A stretch of DNA of 22,445 bases from Stramenopiles sp. TOSAG23-6 (GCA_900128565.1 LT636013.1:1-22445); one strand, 5' to 3'; counted from the stretch's first letter, positions 9,186 to 17,590 are shown. Notes: generated by a model from the sequence alone, not told the origin. Numbers and translations: made by a program.

Positions 9186-10858
9186 TTAAAGTTTGTCAAT
9201 AAGATGAAAACGATGTTTCAAACTATATGGAAATGAATCTTCACTTCTTTCATTCCTTGTATCACTCAGATCTTTCCTATTGATTTTTCTTCTATTTACA
9301 TTTTTTTTTAATTTTTCAAATGTATCATTCTTATGATGCGTTGAATTGTTTAATGGACTTGAAGCACTCTGCATAACCAATTTGAATACATTTTCTCTAT
9401 TTTTTAAGCGTCGTTGAAAATATTTTTGTTTTAGTTCCTTTGCTTTTTCACGACGGTGTACCTCACGAACTGCTGCTTTCAAATATTTTTTAGTTTTTGT
9501 ATCTACCTTAGCACCACTTCCAACGTTTTGGATTTTCGAAATTGTTGTACAACTTTGGTGTTTTTGGTGTTTACTGAACTTATTCTGTTGATGTTTTCTT
9601 TGATACAACTTCTTTTCACTTGGGTTACGCCTTGTGATGTTTGGAACTCGATTCATATGTTTATAGAGCTTAGAGTTCATTTTATTGTCACTTTTTGTAT
9701 TTTTTTGTATTTTTTGTATTTTTTGTATCTTTTGTATTTTTTGTATTTTTTGTATTTTTTGTATTTATATCTTTATGTATAGCAATATGGTTAGGGTTAG
9801 TGCTATCTTTAAGGGCATATGTCGTAGAAGCTAATGTAGAAGGCACATCATCAGGTTCTGTTTTACAAAACCAAGAATGTAATTTCAGTGCTCTTATACC
9901 GTCATTTGGAAAATTAGGTAAACCTTCCGTATTAATGTTCCACCAATTTATTAATTTAGCTCCTCTTGGAGCACCAAACAATCGCGCACTCTTTACAAGA
10001 TCAAACTTTTTAATCCAAATTTGGTTGATACCTATCCCACTACTAGATGAAGTTGGTAAACGAAATTTGTCTAATAAATAACACGGTGGGCCATCTTTCA
10101 ACATTCGCGACTTCGTTTCAGAGCAAGTGGCTTTATTGAATTTATATAAAAAATTATCCCACTGACTACGTTGTAAATTTTGAAGACATTCTAAACATAA
10201 ATACGATGGTCTCCAATATATTTCTCCAATACACTTATACTCACAATAAGTATCATCTGTAATTTGCTTGTAACAATCTTTGCATACTGAAGATGCTGTT
10301 GGCTTTTGGTGACGTACTAACAACTCTGGACGCTCATGTATTGTGAAATTGTTTTTTTGTAATTTGTTTTGTTAGGTACAAAATTTCGTACGAAAAATAA
10401 ATTCGAAATTGAAAAAAAATACAACATACATATTTTCGTATTCGTCTTGTTGCTTCTTTTCGTTGCTTACGGAACTCAAACTTCCTTTGAGATTTTTCTT
10501 TTTTTGTCATCTTTAGCAACACACCATCACAGTATACGCGTGGACGCCAAGCTCTATGAAGTGGTGAATGTCTTTCACGACGTTTCATTTCTACTTCGTC
10601 TTTTCGCAAGACGATTTCTAAGTCAGCTTTTGTAATTGGTACTTTGTCAGGTGGTATACCATCTTTTCCTCGATCTGGTCTGAGTTCATGAGCTGTCGCA
10701 TCATCCTGACCTTTTATTTCTAATGAATCAGCATCCCAATATAGAACACGATATATATTGGTCACTGGATCAACGAAGAGAACTCTACAACCCCACCACC
10801 GTCCACTAAGAAAATAAAAAGCGTCATCACCTTGAGAAAAACAAGGGTTGGTATTCAT
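9186..10858 (-). CDS. Tudor-like and Cys-rich protein of unknown function, frameshifted in this assembly
   Basis: I read this as one gene. Exon 1 (10858-10430) begins at an ATG and encodes a Tudor/agenet-like start (GRWWGCRVLFVDP, YRVLYWDADS, HELRPDRG) and a basic helix. After an introner-like intron, exon 2 encodes a Cys-rich segment with a CKDC...C...C...CLEC pattern that could bind zinc. A low-complexity KNT repeat comes next, where the frame ends at 9688. A second open frame starts at an ATG only 7 bp later (9680-9186) and encodes a very basic tail. Shortening one 7-base A-run by one base (9700-9706 on the plus strand) fuses the two frames with no stop. Each part is clear; that they are one protein is inference. 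I do not recognise the family. Confidence 0.55.
9691..9765 (+). repeat. 9-bp tandem repeat (GTATTTTTT) encoding KNT on the minus strand
   Basis: About eight units of GTATTTTTT, one with C replacing T, lie in the coding region. On the minus strand they read Lys-Asn-Thr. Most units have six T, but the one at 9700-9706 has seven, and this breaks the reading frame. Such runs are prone to slippage in the cell and to sequencing error. Confidence 0.85.
9788..9798 (+). repeat. Telomere-like motif inside coding sequence
   Basis: GGTTAGGGTTA lies in the Cys-rich gene and is read on the other strand as Thr-Asn-Pro-Asn. It is short and could be chance, but four more such sites occur in the window. Confidence 0.5.
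10336..10429 (-). mobile_element. Introner-like intron in the Tudor-like gene
   Basis: Its first two thirds are almost identical to the intron at 15020-15111: GTATGTTG, T-run, CAATTTCGAATTTATTTTTC, the palindrome TTTCGTACGAAA, and TGTACCTAAC. The last third differs, but it ends in the same ATACAT. Removing 94 nt joins ...RRIRKY to ERPELLVRHQ in frame. Because ATG occurs at both junctions, the ends can be read as AT-AC, TG-CA, GT-AT or TA-TG. A GT-AG reading (10333-10429, acceptor ATGAG) is also in frame here, so this gene alone does not prove an odd splice site. Confidence 0.75.
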
Positions 10859-11187
10859 ATTATATACAAAAAATCCAACTTAAAACATGCTTCTATAGTC
10901 GTAAGTAAAAAAAACTGATGCTTTTGATCCTTGCTACACTCTTACGGTTATTAGACAGTTCCTATTTGATAATAATAAGAACAACAACCATGCTTTGTCG
11001 TGAGAGCGAACAAAAAAAAATTAATATATATAAATATGTTTGGGGTGTGAATAGAGAAAGACCGTTAAACCTTTAAAACGGACGAAAAATTGAAGAAGAA
11101 TTCGTGATGATGACCGATGACTGACCTCACGCGATTGTTAACTTTCAGACGCATCACCAAAATTCTTCGACAGCACTAACATTCAAC
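10859..11187. promoter_or_regulatory. Divergent promoter region between Tudor-like gene and PCID2
   Basis: The 329 bp lie between two start codons pointing outward and must hold both promoters and 5' leaders. It is AT-rich with short A-runs. I see no gene, RNA, repeat or clear element in it. Confidence 0.45.
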
Positions 11188-12495
11188 ATGGCTTGTCTTT
11201 CGAATGACGCGGAATTACGTGCATTTCTTGTACGTTTCATGGAGGCTGTTCGCGATAGAGATAGTTCGCGTTTATCGGAAGGTTTTGTGGCCCCAAAAGG
11301 AGCTACAGAAATAGTAAATACAAAATTTCTTGGGTCAATTTCTATTGAGTCGGCGTGTGCTTCAATTGCTGTGGGAAGTTGTGAACCATATGCTAACATT
11401 TTAGCTCTCAGACTTCAAAGTCGTGTTGCAGCTGCTGAACCAAACCCCGAACCCCTGAGAGCATATGAATTGGAGAAGGAATTGGCGTCAAAGTTTTTAC
11501 AAATATTCACAGGAGAAGACAACTGGCTTTGTCCGTCGCTTTATGCCATTGTCCGCAACTTACGAGTGGCAGCAACTCGTGCTGATGCAACAGCTATTGC
11601 AGCTCGTCCTTCTGGTGAAAACCGCGATAAGCGTACTCGTGTAGAGCCTACAAAATGTCTTAATGACTGTGTTCAACTTTTGTTATCAGCATTTCGACAG
11701 ACTGTAAGTGATCGTGCTCCACTTGAAGTGAGTAAAAAAGTAGCAACAATATACGTAGCTGTAAACTTGTTTAAAGTTTATTTTCGAGTAAATAAGGCGT
11801 CGAAGTGTACGGAAGTTTATCAAGCAGTAGCAAAACTCCCACGATTTCCTAAAATTGAATCTTTTCCGCTTGCGCATAGCGTTGCGTATCAATATTACGT
11901 TGGACGCCTTCACATGTTAGAGGGAAGTAATGAACTTGCTGAGCGAGAACTTTCTTTTGCTTTACAGCATTGTGATAAGTCACACAGAGTAAATATAAGA
12001 AAGATTCTAGCATGTCTTATTCCTGTTAGAATGCTTCGTGGTACTATGCCATCTTTATCATTACTGAAAAAGTTCGGATTATTAGAATTTACAGATATTG
12101 TGAAGGGAGTAAGAACTGGAGATGTAAGACTTTTCAGGAATGCACTTTCACGACATCAATCCATATTTATAGAACAAGGCACATTTTTAGTTCTTGAGAA
12201 ATTACGAAATCTTACATATAGAAATTGTTTAAAACGTTTATGGTTTATCAATGGAAGCGGAAAACGTCTTGATACTAGAGAAATTGTGCGGATATTTAGT
12301 TGGTTAGATATTTTCAATGAAGGATATATTTCTACAAAAATTGATGAAGAAGAACAATTGGATGATGTGGAATGTATTCTTGCTAATCTTATTCATAGCG
12401 GTTTTGTCAAAGGTTATATTGCTCATAATCATAGAAAACTTGTACTTAGTGGTAAAAATGCTTTTCCCAGTGTAAAACAAGTACTTCAAAAATAA
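11188..12495 (+). CDS. PCID2: PCI domain protein PCID2/Thp1 (TREX-2 mRNA export complex)
   Basis: The 435-residue protein aligns along its length with animal PCID2 and yeast Thp1, the PCI scaffold of TREX-2 that couples transcription to mRNA export at the nuclear pore. Diagnostic blocks are VNLFKVYFRVNKASKC, YQYYVGRLHMLEG, AERELSFALQHC, ILACLIPVRMLRG, SLLKKFGLLEF, FLVLEKLRNLTYRNCLKR and, in the winged helix, DVECILANLIHSGFVKGYI followed by HNHRKLVLS and NAFP. The PCI and winged-helix part occupies about residues 200-415. Length is close to the animal protein. The ATG at 11188 opens the frame. AATAAA at 12491-12496 overlaps the stop and may help polyadenylation. It converges on the helicase gene (91 bp). 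Confidence 0.93.
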   Translation: MACLSNDAELRAFLVRFMEAVRDRDSSRLSEGFVAPKGATEIVNTKFLGSISIESACASIAVGSCEPYANILALRLQSRVAAAEPNPEPLRAYELEKELASKFLQIFTGEDNWLCPSLYAIVRNLRVAATRADATAIAARPSGENRDKRTRVEPTKCLNDCVQLLLSAFRQTVSDRAPLEVSKKVATIYVAVNLFKVYFRVNKASKCTEVYQAVAKLPRFPKIESFPLAHSVAYQYYVGRLHMLEGSNELAERELSFALQHCDKSHRVNIRKILACLIPVRMLRGTMPSLSLLKKFGLLEFTDIVKGVRTGDVRLFRNALSRHQSIFIEQGTFLVLEKLRNLTYRNCLKRLWFINGSGKRLDTREIVRIFSWLDIFNEGYISTKIDEEEQLDDVECILANLIHSGFVKGYIAHNHRKLVLSGKNAFPSVKQVLQK

Positions 12496-12497
12496 AA

Positions 12498-12511
12498 TTA
12501 GGGTTAGGGTT
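12498..12511 (+). repeat. Interstitial telomere-like motif (TTAGGGTTAGGGTT)
   Basis: Two TTAGGG units begin two bases after the PCID2 stop codon, in the 91-bp convergent gap before the helicase stop. Here the motif is in 3' flanking DNA, not in a promoter. Confidence 0.75.
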
Positions 12512-12586
12512 GAGTATGTAATTTAACTTTTTGTTTGCTTTTTGTTTTATATATATATTTATGATTAGACCGTGACTAACATTCAT

Positions 12587-14509
12587 TTAGAAGGATTTAC
12601 ATTTCGATTTTCCCGCTGATTCTTTTTGNTTTTTTTTTTGTTGTGATATATTTTTTCTATTACGATTGCGCACTCGTTTAGGTTGTTTTAGTTTTGGTGA
12701 TGATGGACCATTGTTTTTTCGTTTACTATGTTGTTGTTGTTGTTGTTGTTGTTGCTTTTGTTTTTGTTGTTGTTGTTGTTGTTGTCTTTGAATTACATCT
12801 TTATTTACTTTACTACGTTTTTTAATAGAAGAACTACTGGAAGAATTTCGTCTGACATCACGAGAAACATGTGGTCTGATATCACGATCAACATTTTGCT
12901 TTTGGTGTAATTTCTTTTTTGGACCACCACAACAATCAGGTAAAGATAAAAACCAACTTGGAATATTTGATCCACTTTCTTTCAAGGCTGCTAGAATATC
13001 TTTAGCAAGTTTTCCATTTTCCGATTTCTTATCCATACCAGGCATATAAAATGTAGTTGCCACTCCATTATGTCCTGCACGACCTGTTCTTCCAATTCGG
13101 TGTACATAGGAATCAAATTCATCTGGTAGAGAAAAATTTATTACATGTTCAATATTTGGAATATCTAGTCCTCTTGCAGCAACATCAGTAGCTACAAGAA
13201 TACGAACTTTCCCGTACCGAAATTGTTTTAATGCCGATTCTCTTTGGTTTTGACTTCGATCACCATGAATGGCAACTGCACTTAGATCAACTGTTTCTTG
13301 TATATACTTTTCCTTTTCACTATTAGGTGTAGGATTATTATTACTAATTTTAACCTTTTCACTATTAGGTGTAGGATTATTATTACTAATTTTAACTAAT
13401 TGTTTTGTCAACCAACGGGCTTCTGATTTTTTCTTTACAAAGACTAAAGTTCTTCCACTAATTTTGGAAAGTTCATGTAGTAACATATCAAGTTTGGCTC
13501 TTTTATCTTTTGGTGCATGCAATATGATTTGTTTAATTGCCTCTACAGTTCCTCCAACTTTACCAACAGCAACAAATACATAATTTTTATGCAAGAAAGA
13601 AGACGCCAATTTCTGGATTGAAACTGGAAAAGTAGCAGAGAAAAGAAACGATTGACGTCCCATACTTGAGGACATCATACCACGCTGCATCACTATTTTT
13701 CTAATTTGTGGTTCAAAACCCATGTCAAGCATTCGGTCTGCTTCATCAAGAACTAAAAATTTGCACTTTTGGAGTGAAATTAAACCTCTGTCAACAAAAT
13801 CTTGCAAACGACCTGGTGTTGCTACTAGAACATATAGCTTATTGTATGCGAGTGCTGCCAATTGTGGTTTTGCCTTTGCACCGCCATATACAACTGCTGT
13901 TTGAATATTTGATTTAAAAGTGAGTTTTTTTGCTTCTAACTCAATTTGTTGAGCAAGTTCACGAGTAGGAGCTAGAATGAGTGCCCTTGGCATACAAGGT
14001 GATGTTATTGCAGCTTTCGCTATAGATCCTGTAGAATGAATAGCAGCACAAAGAGGCAAAAGAAATGCAAATGTCTTACCAGAGCCGGTTTGTGCGCAAC
14101 ACATGAGATCGTGACCAAATAAACCAAGGGGAACAGCGTGCTTCTGAATAGGTGTTGGTGTCTTATACCCCATTCTCTGAATGTTACTCTTTAGAAAACC
14201 AGGAATATTTTTTATATCAGAGAATTTTTCTAAAGATGAAACCTCATCCGCATTTGGACCGGAGCGGACGACATTGATTTTATCATATGCTTTGAAATTT
14301 ATACCCACTGTACCACTTTTCTTGCCAAACAGTTGTTCAATTGATAGTGTTTCTTGTTTCGACCCTCCCTTCTTTGACGCCAACTTTTCTTTCATTTCCC
14401 AGAAATATTTTCCTTCGGTAGCTGCTTTTTCAGCCATCGCCTGTAATTGCTTAGCACGGCGACCCTGCTTGCGTTGCTTGCGCTTGGACAAAGCATTTAC
14501 ATCAGCCAT
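12587..14509 (-). CDS. DEAD-box ATP-dependent RNA helicase (DDX3/Ded1-like group)
   Basis: The protein of about 640 residues has all core helicase motifs in order: Q motif (GYKTPTPIQKHAVP), motif I AQTGSGKT near residue 140, PTRELAQQ near 182, TPGRL near 231, DEAD near 254, SAT near 290, then RTLVFV, VATDVAARGLDIP near 446 and HRIGRTGRAG near 473. These features place it with the DDX3/Ded1/DDX5-like helicases that unwind RNA with ATP; which subgroup is uncertain. The N-terminus is basic (KRKQRKQGRRAKQ). The C-terminus carries Ser, poly-Gln and basic tracts. A perfect tandem duplication of 14 residues sits in the second RecA domain. The start is the ATG at 14509. One undetermined base at 12629 makes the last residues uncertain. 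Confidence 0.92.
   Translation of the reverse strand: MADVNALSKRKQRKQGRRAKQLQAMAEKAATEGKYFWEMKEKLASKKGGSKQETLSIEQLFGKKSGTVGINFKAYDKINVVRSGPNADEVSSLEKFSDIKNIPGFLKSNIQRMGYKTPTPIQKHAVPLGLFGHDLMCCAQTGSGKTFAFLLPLCAAIHSTGSIAKAAITSPCMPRALILAPTRELAQQIELEAKKLTFKSNIQTAVVYGGAKAKPQLAALAYNKLYVLVATPGRLQDFVDRGLISLQKCKFLVLDEADRMLDMGFEPQIRKIVMQRGMMSSSMGRQSFLFSATFPVSIQKLASSFLHKNYVFVAVGKVGGTVEAIKQIILHAPKDKRAKLDMLLHELSKISGRTLVFVKKKSEARWLTKQLVKISNNNPTPNSEKVKISNNNPTPNSEKEKYIQETVDLSAVAIHGDRSQNQRESALKQFRYGKVRILVATDVAARGLDIPNIEHVINFSLPDEFDSYVHRIGRTGRAGHNGVATTFYMPGMDKKSENGKLAKDILAALKESGSNIPSWFLSLPDCCGGPKKKLHQKQNVDRDIRPHVSRDVRRNSSSSSSIKKRSKVNKDVIQRQQQQQQQKQKQQQQQQQQHSKRKNNGPSSPKLKQPKRVRNRNRKNISQQKKXQKESAGKSKCKSF
12629..12629. 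other. Undetermined base (n) in the helicase C-terminus
   Basis: A single n sits beside a run of T, within the last 15 codons of the helicase gene. The run length is probably unresolved, so the predicted C-terminus (KKXQKESAGKSKCKSF) could be in another frame. Confidence 0.95.
12728..12784 (-). repeat. CAA/CAG-type microsatellite encoding poly-Gln
   Basis: GTT-type triplets on the plus strand read on the minus strand as two Gln blocks separated by KQK, in the helicase C-terminal tail. The tract is likely to vary in length between individuals. Confidence 0.85.
13313..13396 (-). repeat. Perfect 42-bp tandem duplication in the helicase gene
   Basis: The units 13313-13354 and 13355-13396 are identical. 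They encode VKISNNNPTPNSEK twice, in a loop after the RTLVFV motif of the second RecA domain. It is in frame and polar, and so probably a tolerated surface insertion. Perfect identity points to a recent event. Confidence 0.92.
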
Positions 14510-14685
14510 TGTCACGAGAACTCGTTTTTGCCGAAGTCAAGTAACCAACACAAAAGGAAGATCCAAAAAAAAACGAAAAAAATTTCGCAAAAATTTCGTC
14601 TAAAAAAAAAGTTTAAATGATATAATAAATAACTAATAACCGCATAATAACCTTGTAAAAAACATAGTTGTTTTAATTCAATAAA

Positions 14686-15779
14686 TTACAACTGTTTAGA
14701 CTTTTTTGAATAAACATTTTCACCCTTTTCATCATGGATGCCATTATTATTTTGTCCAGATGAAAGAGATTTTATTGTGTTATTCGTAGATAAACTTCTT
14801 TTTTTTCCCAAAATTTGGTCAACTGAAGAATTACTAGAATGAGTGGGTACAATATTTAATATATCTGCACCTTTCATTGGACCTCCAGATGTATTCATAT
14901 TATGTGTTGCTTCTAGTCCTTTGAAGTATTTCACAGTTTTAACCCGTAACTCTAACGTTGCATCTTCGTCACAAACAACGCAAGCTCGTGGATGCATTTG
15001 AAGCATTGAAACAGTCCACATGTATTTTGGAAAAATATTTCAAAAAAAATCGTTAGGTACACAATTTCGTACGAAAAATAAATTCGAAATTGAAAAAAAA
15101 ATAAAACATACATGTGACTAATACCTTCCTCAATGCATTTATACATCGCATACGCTTTGTGTGCACCTGTTATAATAATCAATACTTCGCGTGAATCCAT
15201 TACAGTACCAACGCCTACTGTAAGCGCCATTTTGGGTACTTTCGAAATGTCATTGTCAAAAAACCTAGAATTGGCAACTATTGTGTCATAAGCTAATGTT
15301 TTCACACGTGTACGTGATGTCAAGCTTGAACCCGGTTCATTGAATGCAATATGCCCATCTGGCCCAATACCACCCAAGAATAATTCAATACCCCCGTATT
15401 GAAATATTTTTTCTTCATATAAACGGCACTCTTCGACCAAATCATTTGCGTTGCCATTCAGCATGTGAACGTTGTTTGGATCAATGTCCACGTGTTTGAA
15501 TAAGTTATTCCACATAAAAGCATGGTATGATTCTGGATGATCTTCGGCGATACCGACGTATTCATCCATATTGAATGTTGCAACATATTTGAAGCTTAAT
15601 TCCCCCGCGTTATAAAAATTTACAAGTTGTTTGTATACTGGGATGGGAGATGAGCCAGTTGGCAACCCAAGAACAAAAAGATTATTGGCACTTGGTGCGT
15701 ACTCTGTGATACGTTTTTGAACATATTTCGCAACCCAAAGTCCAGCATCATCCTTAGATTCCTTGATAATAATACGCAT
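14686..15779 (-). CDS. GNPDA: Glucosamine-6-phosphate deaminase (GNPDA/NagB)
   Basis: It converts glucosamine 6-phosphate to fructose 6-phosphate and ammonia, linking amino sugars to glycolysis in the cytosol. Exons 15779-15112 and 15019-14686 encode about 333 residues. The N-terminal 270 align without gaps: [17 protein letters not shown] (Asp72, general base) and [18 protein letters not shown] (Asp141, His143, Glu148), all with the same numbering as E. coli NagB. The second exon resumes exactly in the conserved HM-WTVS block and reaches [23 protein letters not shown] tail of about 60 residues, Ser/Asn-rich and ending in KKSKQL, is longer than in bacterial or animal enzymes. The intron is introner-like. 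It diverges from the phosphate carrier gene. Confidence 0.94.
15020..15111 (-). mobile_element. Introner-like intron with non-GT-AG ends in the deaminase gene
   Basis: A 92-nt intron interrupts the conserved HM-WTVS block. No AG exists near the 3' junction, so a canonical acceptor is excluded if that block is kept. The flanks share ACATGT, so the cut can slide; GT...AT (GTATGTTTT to AAAATACAT) keeps a normal donor and matches the other copies. The donor side GTAT-GT-TTT is complementary to AAA-ATAC at the acceptor side. Inside are the palindrome TTTCGTACGAAA and TACCTAAC (plus-strand 15052-15059), 32 nt before the end. The 3' 50 nt match window bases 1-54. Confidence 0.85.
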
Positions 15780-16058
15780 TTATCCAATAAATTTAAAGTT
15801 TATCCTCGCGTTTCTACTTTCAATTTAATGGATTTATTTTATTTATTCATGAAGAAGAAGAAGATGATGCATATGATCATCGAGAATCAAAATTTAATCA
15901 CCATCATTGTCCATTGGCCAATCAATTTTTTTGACAGGTGTGTCCCATTTTTTTTACGTATGAAAAATCGCTTGTCTTCAGTACTTTTTATGATCTTTTC
16001 GAATATTATAAGGGACGTTCCCGGTAACGGTAACTAAAAAAGCCTCGTGTCATGACTC
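15780..16058. promoter_or_regulatory. Divergent promoter region, deaminase and phosphate carrier
   Basis: The 279 bp separate two outward-pointing start codons. A short upstream reading frame begins at an ATG at 16052, just before the carrier ATG at 16059 and in another frame; it runs into the carrier coding region and could dampen its translation. No other clear element is seen. Confidence 0.4.
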
Positions 16059-17165
16059 ATGACGATGAGACATCGCGCGACGTTTGCTCGTCTCGTCGTC
16101 GTGTTCGCGTTGTTTTTGTCCTTTTTCTCTTTTCAGTCAATCAAACAAAGACATATGACGATGATTGCCCCCGTGTATGATACCGCCCGTGTAATGGCTA
16201 CCTCTCCTGCTTCTTCTAATCCTCTCCTTCAGAAAGGTCCGTCTGGATTTCGCCCACTTGAGTTTTACGGAAAGTGTATGATGGGAGGTATTCTAGCTTG
16301 TGGTGTGACTCACGCCTCAGTTGTTACCCTTGATGTTGCAAAGTGCCGCACACAAGCACATAGCAAATCAGGAGCTTGGCCTAATGGCCTTGTTGCATCT
16401 ATCAGTAAGACTTGGAAAGGTGAAGGTGTCGGAGGTGTTACAAAAGGTGTAGTTCCAACCTTTTTTGGCTATGGTGCACAGGGTCTGTGCAAATTTGGAC
16501 TTAACGAGTTTTTCAAGGATTTCTACACCAATCTTGTTGGCCAGGAGACAATTGATAACTCAACTGTCAAACGTATGATTCTTTGGGGTGCTGCTTCTGG
16601 TTCCGCCGAAATTTTTGCGGACGTTGCACTTTGCCCATTTGAGATGACCAAGGTCAAGATGCAGGTAACCCTTCCAGGTCAACCTGGACAGGTTCCAGGT
16701 GGTATGCTCAGTGCCATGAGTCACATGAGTGCAAACAAAGCGGAAACTAAATTTCCTTTCGGATCTCTCGCACCGTTATGGGGACGCCAAGTTCCATATA
16801 CTATGATCAAGTTCGTCGGTTTTTACCAAACTCAAAACATGGTCTACGATCAGCTTCTTAAACGCACTGGCAACAAGAAAGAAGATTACGGTGACGCAGC
16901 TCAGCTTGGTATTACTTTTGGATGTGGTTATTGGGCTGGTATTTTCTGCGCTATTGCTACTCAGCCTATGGATAATCTTGTATCAATGAAAGGTATTCCT
17001 GAAAACAAAACAAAACCTTGGGGACAAATGGCAAGTGAAATGGGTGTTAAAGATTTATTCTTGAAAGGTCTCACAACTCGTATTATTATGATTGGTACTC
17101 TTACTGGTCTCCAGTGGTGGATCTATGGTTCATTCAAGAATGCTATGGGTTTTGGAACGTCATAA
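16059..17165 (+). CDS. Mitochondrial phosphate carrier (SLC25A3/PiC-like)
   Basis: It imports phosphate with protons across the inner mitochondrial membrane for ATP synthesis. From about residue 65 the sequence follows the SLC25A3 family through three carrier repeats: YGKCMMGGILACGVTHASVV, then PTFFGYGAQGLCKFGLNEFFKD; FADVALCPFEMTKVKMQ, then APLWGRQVPYTMIKF; and GIFCAIATQPMDNLVSM, ending KGLTTRIIMIGTLTGLQWWIYGSFK. Signature Pro residues are present in repeats 2 and 3, but repeat 1 reads TLDVAK where PLDxxK is usual. The first 55 residues are a basic and hydrophobic leader that could be a presequence; later ATGs at 16155 and 16161 are alternative starts. The coding bases are richer in C at third positions than the neighbours, as expected of a highly expressed gene. 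AATAAA lies at 17305-17310. Confidence 0.92.
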   Translation: MTMRHRATFARLVVVFALFLSFFSFQSIKQRHMTMIAPVYDTARVMATSPASSNPLLQKGPSGFRPLEFYGKCMMGGILACGVTHASVVTLDVAKCRTQAHSKSGAWPNGLVASISKTWKGEGVGGVTKGVVPTFFGYGAQGLCKFGLNEFFKDFYTNLVGQETIDNSTVKRMILWGAASGSAEIFADVALCPFEMTKVKMQVTLPGQPGQVPGGMLSAMSHMSANKAETKFPFGSLAPLWGRQVPYTMIKFVGFYQTQNMVYDQLLKRTGNKKEDYGDAAQLGITFGCGYWAGIFCAIATQPMDNLVSMKGIPENKTKPWGQMASEMGVKDLFLKGLTTRIIMIGTLTGLQWWIYGSFKNAMGFGTS

Positions 17166-17590
17166 ACTTCTCAATTTCGAATTTATTTTGACATAAACTT
17201 CACTTTTTTCTTTGGTAAGTTTTACTATCAACTTCTAAGAAATCCTTTTTTTCATCTGAGTGATTCAAAAGTGTTTTATTTTAATATAGATGAAGTATTC
17301 GTGAAATAAAGATAATTTACTCGTTCATTTTTTGTTTGTTTGTATGTGGAATAAAGTTATTTTTACTCTTTCAAATCAAACTTTTCGATTTCGAATCAAA
17401 ATTCTTTTTTTTTTCTTGCTCTTTTTCGTGTCACATCACATCGTCAAAAAAATAGAGGAGCCAACTTCGAATCAAATTCTAATCTCTCAAAAATCGCAAA
17501 AGTACAATAAAATATATATTTTTAAATATCTCGTCTCTGTCCACCAAAGCCTATTTTACTCGATTAAAGGGAACTAATTAAAGGAAACCA
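17166..17590. other. Intergenic region, 3' flank of phosphate carrier and promoter of SOD
   Basis: The 425 bp are strongly AT-rich. They hold AATAAA at 17305-17310, a likely polyadenylation signal for the carrier gene, and presumably the SOD promoter near the right end. An open frame at 17332-17577 lacks an ATG and looks like chance. I see no RNA gene or repeat. Confidence 0.5.

Noticed and set aside
9186-9680. Separate small basic-protein gene or operon-like pair
   Set aside because: The 7-bp gap and the single long A-run make a frameshifted continuation of the upstream frame more likely; kept as one gene with lower confidence.
10333-10335. Canonical GT-AG reading of the Tudor-like gene intron
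   Set aside because: It is in frame and cannot be excluded, but the near-identical deaminase copy has no AG at this place, so a shared ATACAT end is preferred.
14181-14603. Open frame of 140 codons opposite the helicase start
   Set aside because: It is antisense to a well-supported conserved gene and has no recognisable motif.
15020-15111. U12-type AT-AC intron
   Set aside because: The donor ATGTATGT lacks the ATATCCTT consensus and no TTCCTTAAC-like branch site lies 10-20 nt before the 3' end.
17332-17577. Open frame of 81 codons between the phosphate carrier and SOD
   Set aside because: It has no ATG start, is made of AT-rich flanking DNA and resembles nothing.
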